Source: an uncultured Oscillospiraceae bacterium (GTDB taxonomy: Bacteria > Bacillota > Clostridia > Oscillospirales > Oscillospiraceae). Taken from it: a stretch of DNA of 64,000 nt. Of this stretch, positions 8,350-17,166 are shown one piece after another. Both the position numbers and the translations under genes were made by a program. How positions within the stretch are numbered: position 1 is the stretch's first letter; each line of letters starts with the position of its first letter. Under the pieces are notes generated by a model. The model had not been told where the DNA came from. It saw only the letters and a list, made by a program, of their open reading frames with translations, and did not search any database. The stretch lies in the NCBI GenBank assembly GCA_947626315.1, contig CANQRQ010000005.1:59060-123059 (forward strand), written 5' to 3'.

Positions 8350-9552
8350 TCAGGATAGAAAGGGCCCTCGGCGCCAATCCTCTCCGCCCCGGCGCAAAGC
8401 CGCGTCCCGGAGCCCCAGCACATACAGGTCATGGGCGGCCGCGCCCAGATCAAAAACGCGCCGGGCCTCCTCCGGCAGCTTCCTGACCGCGGCGGGCTTT
8501 GTGAGCAGGGGCACGCCGCTGTTCCCGTCCAGCTCCCGCAGCAGCGCCCGGCCCCGGGCGTTGGCGGCCAGCACCCGGGCGTAAGGGGGCGGCCCGTCGC
8601 TGAGCCCCGCCGGGATCCCCAGCGCGGCGCAGAGGCAGACCCGCCGGACCCGGGCGCGGGTATAGCGTTTGCCGGAGGCGGCGTCCTGGACGGCCTCCAG
8701 GCTGCCCTCCTCTCTGGCAGCCCGCCAGATCCGGCTGCCCAGGCCCCCGGCGGCATCCGGCAGCCGGTTGAAATCCTCCTCCCCCAGCAGCCGCAGCCGG
8801 GAGAGCAGCGCCGTCTCCAGCAGCTGCCGGTCCCCCAGCTCCCGGTCCGCCTCCCGCTCCCGGCGGTAGACCAGGGCGGCCGGAGCCGGGAGGAAGGCGT
8901 CCGCGTCCTCCCCGGCGGAGAGCAGCGCGCGCAGCTGGGAGGCGGAGCGGAATCCGGTTTCCTCTGTCAAGGCGTCATGCCCCGCCCCCAGGCGCTTTAC
9001 CGTCAGCGGCGCCAGGGGCAGGCCCAGGCTGTATATGGCCTTCAGATACTCCACGGCCAGGATGTTGTTGGGCCCGGCCAGCAGCGCTCCCGCCGGCCCC
9101 AGCTGCGCCTCCGCGATCTGCTGCCGGGCGGCGGCAAAGGACAGGGCCGGGTTTTCCGCCATAGCCGCCTTGACAGCCTCCACCGTCCCCGGCTCCAGCA
9201 GAAAACGGGCCAGCTTCTGCAGCGGCTCCAGCTCCCCCGCCTCGCTGCCAAAGCTCAAAACCTGGGCCCCCAGCGCCCCCAGCAGCCGGACTGCCCCCCG
9301 GGCGAAGCCCTCCGCCGAGGCCAGGCACCAGGGCAGCGGCAGCTCGATCACCAGGTCCGCCCCGCAGCGGCAGGCGGCCTCCGCCCGGGCAAATTTATCG
9401 TACAGCGCGGCCTCTCCCCGCTGCACAAAGTCCCCGGACAGGACGCAGATCACCGCCGCCTCCGGCCCGGCCAGCTCCCGGCTTTTTTCCAAATGATAGG
9501 CGTGTCCCAAATGAAAGGGATTGTATTCGCAGATCAGGCCAACCCGTCTCAA
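8350..9552 (-). CDS. tmcAL: tRNA(Met) cytidine acetate ligase (YlbM family)
   Basis: About 400 aa. The preferred start is TTG at 9552, which gives MRRVGLICEYNPFHLGH with GAGGTG 6 nt upstream; an in-frame GTG at 9561 is the alternative. H14-L-G-H17 is the HxGH nucleotidyltransferase signature, and VLSGDFVQRGEAALYDKF matches the family. TmcAL uses acetate and ATP to acetylate C34 of elongator tRNA-Met (established for Bacillus). The divergent neighbour, acetate kinase, also handles acetate; that is suggestive but not proof of linkage. The gene ends 101 bp before the prfA start. Confidence 0.9.
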   Translation of the reverse strand: MRRVGLICEYNPFHLGHAYHLEKSRELAGPEAAVICVLSGDFVQRGEAALYDKFARAEAACRCGADLVIELPLPWCLASAEGFARGAVRLLGALGAQVLSFGSEAGELEPLQKLARFLLEPGTVEAVKAAMAENPALSFAAARQQIAEAQLGPAGALLAGPNNILAVEYLKAIYSLGLPLAPLTVKRLGAGHDALTEETGFRSASQLRALLSAGEDADAFLPAPAALVYRREREADRELGDRQLLETALLSRLRLLGEEDFNRLPDAAGGLGSRIWRAAREEGSLEAVQDAASGKRYTRARVRRVCLCAALGIPAGLSDGPPPYARVLAANARGRALLRELDGNSGVPLLTKPAAVRKLPEEARRVFDLGAAAHDLYVLGLRDAALRRGGEDWRRGPFLS

Positions 9553-9609
9553 CAGCGTCACCTCAGCAGACTTTTCCGAAAAGACTTACGAAAAACCGCG
9601 ATAAAAAGC

Positions 9610-9637
9610 TTGCGTTTTTTCATATTTGTATTATTAT
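9610..9637 (+). promoter_or_regulatory. Candidate promoter of ackA
   Basis: TTGCGT (9610-9615) and TATTAT (9632-9637) are separated by 16 bp in an AT-rich stretch 60 bp before ackA. An overlapping TTATAA at 18 bp is an alternative -10. Confidence 0.45.
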
Positions 9638-9699
9638 AAAAACAGTACCTCTATTTTACTGAAATCCCTGCGACTTTACAAGTGAAAGGAACGGAATTC

Positions 9700-10896
9700 A
9701 TGAAAATTCTTGTTATCAACGCGGGCAGCTCTTCCCTGAAATACCAGCTGATCGACATGGAGACCGAGCAGGTCATGGCCAAGGGCCTGTGCGAGCGCAT
9801 CGGCATCGACGGGCACCTGAAGCACAGCCCCCTGGTGGGCGGCAAGCCGGTCTTTGACCAGGATCTCCCCCTCCCCACCCATTCCGAGGCCATTGCCGCC
9901 GTTATCGACAAGCTCACCAGCCCGGAGTACGGCGTGGTGTCCTCCATGAGCGAGATCGACGCGGTTGGGCACCGGGTGGTCCACGGCGGGGAGAAGTTTG
10001 CCAGCTCTGTGCGCATTGACGAGGCCGTCATGGCCGCCATCGAGGAGTGCGTCCCCTTCGCCCCGCTGCACAACCCCGCCAACATCACCGGCATCAACGC
10101 CTGCCGCGCCGTCATGGGCGACGTGCCCATGGTGGCCGTGTTCGACACCGCCTTCCATCAGACTATGCCCGGCAAAGCCTATATGTACGCCGTCCCCTAT
10201 GAGTATTATAAGAACGACGGCATCCGCCGCTACGGCTTCCACGGCACCTCCCACCGCTACGTGTCCTCCCGCTGCGCGGAGCTGTTGGGCAATCCCATTG
10301 AGGAGCTGAAGCTGATTTCCTGCCATATGGGCAACGGCTCCTCCATCTGCGCCATTGACGGCGGCAAGTGCGTGGACACCTCCATGGGCTTTACGCCTCT
10401 GGTGGGCCTGCCCATGGGCACCCGCTGCGGCGACCTGGACACGGGCGTCGTGCAGTTCCTCATGAACAAGTACGGCTTCAGCATCGACGAGGTGCTGAAC
10501 ATCCTCAACAAGAAGTCCGGCGTGCTGGGCGTCTCCGGCGTCTCCTCCGACTTCCGGGATCTGGACAATGCCGCCGCTGAGGGGAACGACCGGGCCCGCC
10601 TGGCGCTGGATATGTTCGCCTACTGGGTGGCCAAGGTCACCGGCTCCTATGTGGCCGCCATGAACGGCGTGGACGCCATCATCTTCACCGCCGGCGTGGG
10701 CGAGAACAGCGCCTCCATGCGCGCCTCCATCGCCTCCTACTTCGGCTATCTGGGCGTCACCATCGACGAGGCCGCCAACGCCAAGCGGGGCCAGGATATC
10801 ATGATCTCCACGCCTGACTCCAAGGTGAAGGTCTTTGTCATCCCCACCAACGAGGAGCTGGTCATCGCCCGGGACACCCGGGATATCGTGGGCTGA
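9700..10896 (+). CDS. ackA: Acetate kinase
   Basis: 398 aa. The start is the ATG at 9700 ([16 protein letters not shown]) with AAAGGA upstream; an ATG 18 nt earlier lacks a site. Acetate/propionate kinase signatures are present: [10 protein letters not shown] (6-15), GHRVVHGG and [10 protein letters not shown], plus [10 protein letters not shown]. The enzyme converts acetyl phosphate and ADP to acetate and ATP, the energy-yielding end of acetate fermentation. No phosphotransacetylase gene is adjacent. A strong terminator follows, so the gene is monocistronic. Confidence 0.97.
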   Translation: MKILVINAGSSSLKYQLIDMETEQVMAKGLCERIGIDGHLKHSPLVGGKPVFDQDLPLPTHSEAIAAVIDKLTSPEYGVVSSMSEIDAVGHRVVHGGEKFASSVRIDEAVMAAIEECVPFAPLHNPANITGINACRAVMGDVPMVAVFDTAFHQTMPGKAYMYAVPYEYYKNDGIRRYGFHGTSHRYVSSRCAELLGNPIEELKLISCHMGNGSSICAIDGGKCVDTSMGFTPLVGLPMGTRCGDLDTGVVQFLMNKYGFSIDEVLNILNKKSGVLGVSGVSSDFRDLDNAAAEGNDRARLALDMFAYWVAKVTGSYVAAMNGVDAIIFTAGVGENSASMRASIASYFGYLGVTIDEAANAKRGQDIMISTPDSKVKVFVIPTNEELVIARDTRDIVG

Positions 10897-10913
10897 GTTT
10901 TCATACCTGCCTC

Positions 10914-10948
10914 AAAAAAGCCATCGGGAAAACCCGATGGCTTTTTTT
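10914..10948 (+). terminator. Terminator of ackA
   Basis: AAAAAAGCCATCGGG, loop AAAA, CCCGATGGCTTTTTTT. The perfect stem with a T run begins 18 bp after the ackA stop. The A run on the other side lets it also work for the convergent Nudix gene. Confidence 0.93.
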
Positions 10949-11000
10949 ATGAAGATTTGTATAAATGCCGGCATATACCCCTCCGGAGGGGCAGAAAAAC

Positions 11001-11597
11001 TCACCAGCCGGTTTTTTCTCCAAAAATTCCTTCCAGCGCGATCTGGGTCCAGGTCTCCATATTGTCCCATTCGGCCCGAAGCTCCGGCAGCGTCATCCAG
11101 CCCCCGGTGAGCTTCTCCGTCTCCCGGACGCGGACCTCCCCCGCCGTCTCCATGGTGAAGCAGAGCCCCAGGTGGACGCTGCCCACGCTGTTGCTGTCGT
11201 CGTTGATCACGCCCCGGGGCGTCAGCGGCCCAGGGGATTCCAGCTCTACCTCCTCGTGGAGCTCCCGCTCCAGGCCCCGGAGCAGCACCTTCTCCCGGTC
11301 TGTCTCGTCCACCGGGTTGATGTGCCCGCCGATGCCTACAGAGACCTTTCCGTGGAGCCGGGCCTCTCCGCCTTTGTTCAGGCGGCGGGTGGCAAAGACC
11401 TTCTCCCCCCGGCACAGCAGCACATAGGGGATGATCTGCCGGTAGCCCGGGTCCTGCTCCGCCTCCGGCCGGGGCAGGAAGCTGTGCTCCGCGATCAGCA
11501 GCCGGAGCAGCTCCTCCCGGCCCTCGGTGATCAGGCCGATCCGCCCCTGAATAAAGGGGAGCAGCTTCTCCGTTTTGACAACCAGAACCTCTTCCAT
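11001..11597 (-). CDS. Nudix-domain phosphoesterase-like protein
   Basis: 198 aa with an AGGAG site before the ATG at 11597. Residues 83-118 hold a Nudix-like box, including GIGGHINPVD and RELHEE (111-116), which supplies the metal-binding Glu residues. The spacing between GG and RELHEE is longer than the strict consensus. The region upstream (KVFATRRLNKGGEARLHGK) matches the Nudix beta-strand region. Nudix enzymes hydrolyse nucleoside diphosphates linked to another moiety; the substrate here is unknown. It is a single gene, convergent with ackA. Confidence 0.8.
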   Translation of the reverse strand: MEEVLVVKTEKLLPFIQGRIGLITEGREELLRLLIAEHSFLPRPEAEQDPGYRQIIPYVLLCRGEKVFATRRLNKGGEARLHGKVSVGIGGHINPVDETDREKVLLRGLERELHEEVELESPGPLTPRGVINDDSNSVGSVHLGLCFTMETAGEVRVRETEKLTGGWMTLPELRAEWDNMETWTQIALEGIFGEKTGW

Positions 11598-11648
11598 TCT
11601 CTTTCTCCTCTCCGCGCCGGGCCGCGTTCTTTTTTCCTGAATGTCAGG

Positions 11649-11677
11649 TTGACTTGGATTCCCGAAAAGTGTAAACT
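11649..11677 (+). promoter_or_regulatory. Promoter of the alpha/beta hydrolase gene
   Basis: TTGACT (11649-11654), 17-bp spacer, TAAACT (11672-11677); the ATG follows 45 bp later. Confidence 0.6.
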
Positions 11678-11722
11678 AAGCTTACCGTATATCGATCATA
11701 CCACAAGAAGGAGGCGTTTACC

Positions 11723-12661
11723 ATGCCTAATTTTCAGGACTTTACTTTCCCCTCCAGCACCGGCAAAAACCTCATTCACGCCCGCAAATGCCTTCCCGAC
11801 GGGGAGCCCCGGGCCGTCATCCAAATCGCCCACGGTATCGCCGAGTACATCAACCGCTATGACGAGTTTATGGCCTTTCTGGCCCGGAACGGCTTTGTGG
11901 CCGTGGGGAACGACCATCTGGGCCACGGGCAGACCATCCGCTGCCCCGAGGAGCAGGGCTTTTTTGCCGAGTCCATGGGCTGGCGCTATGTGGTGGAGGA
12001 CATGGATTCCCTGCGCTCCATTATGCGCCGGGAGTACCCCGACCTGCCCTACCTCTTTTTCGGGCACAGCATGGGCAGCTTTCTGACCCGGACCTACCTG
12101 ATCCTGCACCCGGAGCGCTACGACGCCGCCATCCTCAGCGGCACCGGGCACCAGGGGGCGCCTCTGGTTTTGGCGGGCTGCACCCTGTCCGAGGCGGCTG
12201 TGAAGCTCTACGGGCCCCATAAGATCGGCAAGGCCCTCAACGACATCTGCTTCGGTGCCTACAACAAGGCTTTCGAGCCGGCCAGGACCCCCTTCGACTG
12301 GCTCAACCGGGACGAGGCAGAGGTGGATAAATATGTTGCCGACCCGCTCTGCGGCTTTGTGGCCACGGTGAGCCTTTTCCGGGACATGATGGGCGGCATC
12401 AAATTCATCACCAATCAGAAGAACATCAACAGCATGAACAAGGAGCCGCCGGTGTACTTCATGTCCGGCTCGATGGACCCGGTGGGGGAAAACGGCAAGG
12501 GCGTGGAGCGGGCCTACAAGGCCTTCTGCGACGCGGGGCTCAAGGACGTGACCATGCACCTCTATCCCGGCGGCCGCCACGAGATGCTCAACGAGCTGAA
12601 CAAGCAGGAGGTCTTCCAGGACGTGGTGGACTGGATCAACAGCAAGCTGCCCAAGCTCTGA
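11723..12661 (+). CDS. Alpha/beta hydrolase, monoacylglycerol-lipase/S33 type
   Basis: 312 aa, start ATG at 11723 with AAGGAGG upstream. The nucleophile elbow GHSMGS (114-119, Ser116), the oxyanion-region AHGIAEYINRY (37-47), NDHLGHG (63-69) and the late catalytic His in GGRHEML make a complete serine hydrolase set. This layout is typical of bacterial monoacylglycerol lipases and related esterases, which cleave acyl chains from glycerol or small esters. There is no signal peptide, so it is cytosolic. It is transcribed alone. The substrate is inference only. Confidence 0.85.
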   Translation: MPNFQDFTFPSSTGKNLIHARKCLPDGEPRAVIQIAHGIAEYINRYDEFMAFLARNGFVAVGNDHLGHGQTIRCPEEQGFFAESMGWRYVVEDMDSLRSIMRREYPDLPYLFFGHSMGSFLTRTYLILHPERYDAAILSGTGHQGAPLVLAGCTLSEAAVKLYGPHKIGKALNDICFGAYNKAFEPARTPFDWLNRDEAEVDKYVADPLCGFVATVSLFRDMMGGIKFITNQKNINSMNKEPPVYFMSGSMDPVGENGKGVERAYKAFCDAGLKDVTMHLYPGGRHEMLNELNKQEVFQDVVDWINSKLPKL

Positions 12662-12748
12662 TGCATTTGAAAAAAAGCGTAAAGCGCAGTTTTCAGACTA
12701 TAGACAAGCAGGAGAACCTTGCATAAACATGCAGGGGCAGAGCGCAGA

Positions 12749-12776
12749 GAGGGGGCGGGAGCCCCCTTTCTGCGTT
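12749..12776 (+). terminator. Hairpin downstream of the hydrolase gene
   Basis: GCGCAGA and GGGGGC pair with GCCCCC and TCTGCGT around a short GGGA loop, with a small internal asymmetry. The T run is poor, so it may act as an mRNA end or a weak terminator. Confidence 0.4.
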
Positions 12777-12785
12777 CAATCTACT

Positions 12786-12884
12786 CTTATCTAAGAACAT
12801 TTTTGAATGTTCTTAGATAAGCTTTTCAAGGGAAGACATCGTGTCTTCCCTTGAAAAGGCTGCGATTTTCGCAGCCTTTTCAAG
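12786..12884. repeat. Three perfect hairpins in a row, two of them mutually exclusive
   Basis: Arm 1 is a 16-bp stem (12786-12801 with 12806-12821). Arm 2 is a 17-bp stem (12822-12838 with 12842-12858). Arm 3 is a 16-bp stem (12850-12865 with 12869-12884). The segment 12850-12858 (CTTGAAAAG) is used by both arm 2 and arm 3, so they cannot form together. Arm 3 overlaps the LysR stop codon (12880-12882). No long T run follows on either strand. Confidence 0.9.
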
Positions 12885-13806
12885 TTATATTCAACTCCCG
12901 CCCGGTCAGATAGGATTGGAGGAAGGGCCGGCTGCGCAGCTCCCGGTCCAGGCAGGCCAGGAACGCCTCCGTCAGGGCGCTTTTGCGCCCTGGCCTTAGC
13001 AGATAATAGATGATCTCGTCCGGCGGGCCCTCCTCCAGGCGGCAGATTCTTGCCTTTTCCTCCCTTTCCAGGACCTCCGCCACCGCCGCGGGGACGATGG
13101 CCCAACTGTCCGCCCAGGCCCCGCCCAGGGCGAAAAGCGGCTCCAGAAGGGCCGTCTCGTCCAGGGCAGCCCGGGGGACGGCGGAAGGGCCGAAGCAGGC
13201 GGCGTGCCAGCGGTCATATTCCGGGTTCCAGGGCAGCCGCAGCTCCTTGGCCGGGTCCAGGTCGGAGGGCCGCGCCCTCTCTGGCAGGGCGTTCTCCCGG
13301 CCCGCCACCAGCAGCATCGGCTGCCGGAAGGCGGGTACCGTCTCCACCTGGGGCTGTGCCATAGGATCGGAGATCAGGGCCAGGTCCGCCTTTCCCTGGG
13401 CCACCCAGTCGTAGGCCTCGTCGGAGTGGCTACTGTGAAAGGTCAGCACCCGGCGGCTGTCCTCCTCCAGAAAGTTTTTCAGGACCCGGGGCAGCACGTA
13501 GGTGCTGACGCTCCCGATAGCCGTGACCCGCAGCCGCCGCTCCCAATCCCCGGCGGCCAGCTCTCCGGCCTCCAGCCACAGCTGCCGCCACTTTTCCGCG
13601 ATCTGCACAAAGGCCTTCCCCTGCTCGCTCAGCTCCACCCGGCGGCAGCCCTTCCCCCGCAGCAGCAGCGGGCAGCCCAGCTCCTCCTCCAGCGCCCGGA
13701 TGTGCCGGCTCACCGCCGGCTGGCTGATATACAGCTCCTGGGCGGCCGCCGAGAGGCTCCCCGTCTCAGCCACCGCCAAAAAGACCTGGATTCCCTGCTC
13801 TGTCAT
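12880..13806 (-). CDS. LysR family transcriptional regulator
   Basis: 308 aa from the ATG at 13806 (MTEQGIQVFLAVAETGSL) with GAGGCG upstream; a longer frame through AT-rich DNA is rejected. Residues 1-60 are the winged helix-turn-helix with SAAAQELYISQPAVSRHIRALEEELG. The rest is the periplasmic-binding-like effector domain. It is divergent from a MATE transporter with a 122-bp shared region that contains a 24-bp perfect palindrome, so it probably controls itself and that transporter. The inducer is unknown. Confidence 0.92.
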   Translation of the reverse strand: MTEQGIQVFLAVAETGSLSAAAQELYISQPAVSRHIRALEEELGCPLLLRGKGCRRVELSEQGKAFVQIAEKWRQLWLEAGELAAGDWERRLRVTAIGSVSTYVLPRVLKNFLEEDSRRVLTFHSSHSDEAYDWVAQGKADLALISDPMAQPQVETVPAFRQPMLLVAGRENALPERARPSDLDPAKELRLPWNPEYDRWHAACFGPSAVPRAALDETALLEPLFALGGAWADSWAIVPAAVAEVLEREEKARICRLEEGPPDEIIYYLLRPGRKSALTEAFLACLDRELRSRPFLQSYLTGRELNIT

Positions 13807-13824
13807 GCTTTGCGCCTCTTTTTT

Positions 13825-13848
13825 ATATATAATAAATTTATTATATAT
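13825..13848. promoter_or_regulatory. 24-bp perfect AT palindrome between lysR and the MATE gene
   Basis: The sequence around the central AAATTT (13834-13839) is a perfect inverted repeat of 12 bp per arm made only of A and T. It lies 18 bp upstream of the LysR start, in the divergent control region. It may be the LysR operator and may overlap both -10 boxes. Confidence 0.5.
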
Positions 13849-13854
13849 TATACC

Positions 13855-13885
13855 AAAAACCGGCATTTTACAAGCCGGTTTTTTT
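13855..13885 (+). terminator. Terminator-like hairpin in the MATE gene leader
   Basis: AAAAACCGGC pairs with GCCGGTTTTT around a 9-nt loop, followed by further Ts. It lies 43 bp before the MATE start and after the AT palindrome, so it is placed as an attenuator rather than as a gene-end terminator. Confidence 0.6.
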
Positions 13886-13928
13886 CGTTTATACTGGTCC
13901 GGAACTAAAAAAGAAAGGTTTTCTCGTC

Positions 13929-15251
13929 ATGGTCTCCACCGAACACCTAAGCCGCGGCCCGATCGCGCCGCAATTGATCTCCCTTGCCCTGCCTCTGCTG
14001 GCAGGAAATATCCTCCAGCAGCTGTACAACACGGTGGACGCGGTGATCGTCGGCCGGCTGCTGGGGGACAGCGCCTTTGCCGCCGTGGGCGTGGCCGGCT
14101 CGGTCATGAACCTGTTTCTCTTTCTAATCAGCGGCGGCTGCGCCGGGGTAAGCGTCCTCCTGTCCCAGTTCTACGGCGCGGAGGACGGCCCTTCCTTCCG
14201 CCGGGATTTTTGGCTCTCCGCGGTGTTCGGCGGGTTGCTGTCCCTGGGCCTGGCCGGTATGGGCTTTCTGCTTCTGAGGCCCCTGCTCTCCGCGCTGCGG
14301 ACGCCTGCCGCCGTCTTTCCCCACGCGGAGCGGTATCTGCAGGTCATTTTCCTGGGCTTCCCTCTTGCCTTTGCCTATCACCTGGGCTCCGCCGTCCTCC
14401 GGTCCGTGGGCAACACCCTGGCCGCCCTGGGCTTTCTGCTGATCTCCATGCTGGTGAACCTGGGGCTGGATCTGGCCTTTGTGGCGGGGCTGCACAGCGG
14501 GACGGAGGGGGCTGCCTGGGCCACCGCGCTCTCCCAGGCCCTGGCCGCGCTGCTCTGCCTGCTGTATCTGCGCCGCCGCTTCCCCCAGCTGCTCTTCCGC
14601 CGGGAGGACCGGGTCTTTGACGCGCCCCTTCTGCGCCGCACCGCCTGGTTCGCCGTCGTCACCGCCCTGCACAACGCCAACCTCTATATCGGCAAGCTGC
14701 TGGTGCAGCGGACGGTCAACGGCCTGGGGCAGGCCGCCATCTCCGCCTATACCGGGGCCACGCGGCTGGAGGGCTTCGCCAATTCCTTTGGGGACAGCGG
14801 GGCCTCCGCCATGTCCGTCTTTATCGGCCAGAACACCGGAGCCGGCGAGGAGGAGCGGGTGCGGAATGGCTTTCGCACCGGGCAGAGGCAGCTGTTCGCC
14901 CTGAGCCTGGTGATGACCCTGCTCATGCTCCTGGGGGCCCGGCCGGGACTGGCTCTGGTGCTGCCGGAGGACGGCGGGGCCAGCATGGGTCCGGCGGTCA
15001 GCTATCTCAGGACGGTGGCCTGCTTCTACGTGTTCAACTTCCTGGGCAGCGGCTTTGTGGGCTACTTCAACGGCCGGGGCAAACTGAGCCTGCCGGTGAT
15101 CGGCGCTACGGGGCATATCACCTTCCGGGTGGTGGCCTCCGCTCTGCTGGCGGGGCGCATGGGCCTGGCCGCCGTGGCCCTGGCCTCCGGCCTGGGCTGG
15201 CTGGGCGTTGTGATCTTCTGGCATTCGGTCAAGCGGAAGAAGAATCTGTAA
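13929..15251 (+). CDS. MATE family multidrug/cation efflux transporter
   Basis: 440 aa, about twelve membrane spans in two homologous halves. PLLAGNILQQLYNTVDAVIVG near the N-terminus is the typical first-helix motif of the DinF/NorM-like MATE group. The start ATG at 13929 has AGAAAGG upstream. MATE proteins export drugs, dyes or metabolites using a sodium or proton gradient. The divergent LysR and the leader hairpin suggest inducible expression. A strong terminator follows. The substrate cannot be inferred. Confidence 0.92.
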   Translation: MVSTEHLSRGPIAPQLISLALPLLAGNILQQLYNTVDAVIVGRLLGDSAFAAVGVAGSVMNLFLFLISGGCAGVSVLLSQFYGAEDGPSFRRDFWLSAVFGGLLSLGLAGMGFLLLRPLLSALRTPAAVFPHAERYLQVIFLGFPLAFAYHLGSAVLRSVGNTLAALGFLLISMLVNLGLDLAFVAGLHSGTEGAAWATALSQALAALLCLLYLRRRFPQLLFRREDRVFDAPLLRRTAWFAVVTALHNANLYIGKLLVQRTVNGLGQAAISAYTGATRLEGFANSFGDSGASAMSVFIGQNTGAGEEERVRNGFRTGQRQLFALSLVMTLLMLLGARPGLALVLPEDGGASMGPAVSYLRTVACFYVFNFLGSGFVGYFNGRGKLSLPVIGATGHITFRVVASALLAGRMGLAAVALASGLGWLGVVIFWHSVKRKKNL

Positions 15252-15265
15252 TCTATATAAAAATC

Positions 15266-15296
15266 GGGCCTGTTGCTTTTGCAACAGGCCCATTTT
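15266..15296. terminator. Bidirectional terminator between the MATE gene and the dehydrogenase
   Basis: GGGCCTGTTGC, loop TTTT, GCAACAGGCCC gives an 11-bp perfect stem flanked by A-rich and T-rich sides, between two convergent genes. Confidence 0.85.
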
Positions 15297-15308
15297 ATGC
15301 TAATTTGC

Positions 15309-16337
15309 TTATTTCTGGCAGTCGATGATGATCTTGCAGATATTCTCTCCGTTGAGCATCATGTTCAGCGCCTTCTCGATCTCCGTGAGATCCAGCCGGT
15401 CCGTCACCATCCGGTCCAGGCCCATGGCCCTCCAGTTGTCCTCCAGGAAGCGGACGCCCTTCTCAAAGTCGTCCTGGGAGTAGAGCCGGTTGCCTACCAG
15501 GGTGATCTCCTTAAAGGAGACCTTGCCGATGATGAACTGATAGGCGTCGCCGGAGAGGCCCAGGGACAGCATGGTGCCGCCGCAGCGGCACAGGTCGGGC
15601 AGCTGCAGGATGCTGATGGGCGCGCCGGAGGTATCGTATACCACGTCGTAGCCCGCGCCGTCAGTGACCTGCCGCATGACCTCCATGATGTCGCACTGGG
15701 TGGGGTTGATGGTCTCGATGCCCATCTCCTCCACAAACTTCCGCCTGGGCTCGTTGATCTCGGAGATGATCACCCGCTCCGCGCCGCAGGCCTTGGCAAA
15801 GATGGCGATATAGAGGCCCACCGTGGCGCCGCCGGCGATGAACACCTTGTCGCCCTTCTTGACCTTGCTGCGGAGCATCACATGATAGCCCACGGCAAAG
15901 GGCTCGCCCAGGATGGCCACCTCGTCGGGGATATCCTCGTCCAGGGCCACCAGCTTGTCCACGCCCACCTTGGTGTACTCGGCAAAGCCGCCGTCCACAT
16001 GGATGCCCAGAAGCTTCAGGTTCTCGCACACGTTCTCCAGCCCGGCCTTACAGGCCGCGCAGTGGCCGCAGGCGATGACCGGGTTCATCAGCACCCGCTG
16101 CCCCAGCTTGAAGGGGCCGTCATAACCCTCCGGCAGGCTCTCGATGGTGCCCAGGATCTCATGGCTGAGCACCGTGGGCACCGTGGCCGTCATGTGCTTG
16201 CCCCGGTAGACCGTGATATCCGAGCCGCAGACCCCGGCCAGCTTCACCTTGATCAGCGCCTCATTTTCGTTGGGGACGGGCTTGGGCACGTCGCACAGCT
16301 CCAGATCCAGCCAGTTTTTCAGTACCGCCGCTTTCAT
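15309..16337 (-). CDS. Zinc-dependent medium-chain dehydrogenase (sugar alcohol/acid type)
   Basis: 342 aa from the ATG at 16337 (MKAAVLKNWL) with GGGAGG upstream. The catalytic zinc set is C37, H59 and E60 with E145, and the structural zinc cysteines are C90, C93, C96 and C104. The Rossmann loop reads AGGATVG (168-174), where the usual GxGxxG middle Gly is Ala. The family includes sorbitol, idonate, threonine and galactitol-phosphate dehydrogenases. It is the last gene of the kdgA-kdgK-kduD operon, so a hexonate or uronate-derived sugar acid is the likely substrate (inference). The start lies 16 bp after the kduD stop. Confidence 0.82.
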   Translation of the reverse strand: MKAAVLKNWLDLELCDVPKPVPNENEALIKVKLAGVCGSDITVYRGKHMTATVPTVLSHEILGTIESLPEGYDGPFKLGQRVLMNPVIACGHCAACKAGLENVCENLKLLGIHVDGGFAEYTKVGVDKLVALDEDIPDEVAILGEPFAVGYHVMLRSKVKKGDKVFIAGGATVGLYIAIFAKACGAERVIISEINEPRRKFVEEMGIETINPTQCDIMEVMRQVTDGAGYDVVYDTSGAPISILQLPDLCRCGGTMLSLGLSGDAYQFIIGKVSFKEITLVGNRLYSQDDFEKGVRFLEDNWRAMGLDRMVTDRLDLTEIEKALNMMLNGENICKIIIDCQK

Positions 16338-16353
16338 GCCGCGTTCCTCCCGC

Positions 16354-17154
16354 TCAGGGCTGCTTGCCGATGTAGGCCAGGATGCCGCCGTCCACATACA
16401 GGATGTGGCCGTTGACAAAGTTGGAGGCGTCGGAGGCCAGGAACAGGGCCGGGCCCATCAGGTCCTCCGCATTGCCCCAGCGGCCCGCGGGGGTCTTGGC
16501 GATAATGAACTGATCGAAGGGGTGGCGGCTGCCGTCCGGCTGCCGCTCCCGCAAAGGGGCGGTCTGAGGCGTGGCGATATAGCCGGGCCCGATGCCGTTG
16601 CACTGGATGTTGTACTCGCCGTACTCAGAGCAGATGTTCCGGGTCAGCATCTTCAAGCCGCCCTTGGCGGCGGCATAGGCGGAGACGGTCTCCCGGCCAA
16701 GCTCGCTCATCATGGAGCAGATGTTGATGATCTTGCCGTGGCCCTTCTTGATCATGCCGGGGATCACGGCCTTGGCCACGATGTAGGGGGACACCAGGTC
16801 AATGTCGATAACCTGCCGGAAGTCGGCCACGTCCATCTCCAGCATGGGGATGCGCTTGATAATGCCGGCGTTGTTCACCAGGATATCGATGGTCCCCAGG
16901 TCCCGCTCAATGTCGGCCACCAGCTTGACCACTTCTTCTTCCTTGGTCACATCGGCGAAATAGCCTCTGGCGTCGATGCCCTTCTCGGCGTAGGCCTTCA
17001 GGGCCTCCTCCATGTGCTTTTCGCCCCGGCAGTTGAAGGCGATCTTGGCCCCGGCGGCGGCCAGGCCCTCGGCAATGGCAAAGCCGATGCCGTAGGCGGC
17101 GCCGGTGACCAGGGCAACCTTCCCCTCAAGGGAAAAGAGCTTGTTTACGTCCAT
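16354..17154 (-). CDS. kduD: SDR oxidoreductase, gluconate-5-dehydrogenase/KduD type
   Basis: 266 aa classical short-chain dehydrogenase: TGAAYGIG (17-24), NNAG (94-97), Ser147, Tyr160 and Lys164. The C-terminal stretch with RQPDGSRHPFDQFIIAKTPA and the ending YVDGGILAYIGKQP closely resembles streptococcal gluconate 5-dehydrogenase as I recall it. Members in uronate clusters (DhuD in streptococci) reduce 3-deoxy-D-glycero-2,5-hexodiulosonate to 2-keto-3-deoxygluconate, the KduD step. The company of kduI, kdgK and kdgA supports that role here over gluconate metabolism. Exact activity is inference. Confidence 0.85.
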   Translation of the reverse strand: MDVNKLFSLEGKVALVTGAAYGIGFAIAEGLAAAGAKIAFNCRGEKHMEEALKAYAEKGIDARGYFADVTKEEEVVKLVADIERDLGTIDILVNNAGIIKRIPMLEMDVADFRQVIDIDLVSPYIVAKAVIPGMIKKGHGKIINICSMMSELGRETVSAYAAAKGGLKMLTRNICSEYGEYNIQCNGIGPGYIATPQTAPLRERQPDGSRHPFDQFIIAKTPAGRWGNAEDLMGPALFLASDASNFVNGHILYVDGGILAYIGKQP

Positions 17155-17166
17155 CTTCTCCGCCTC

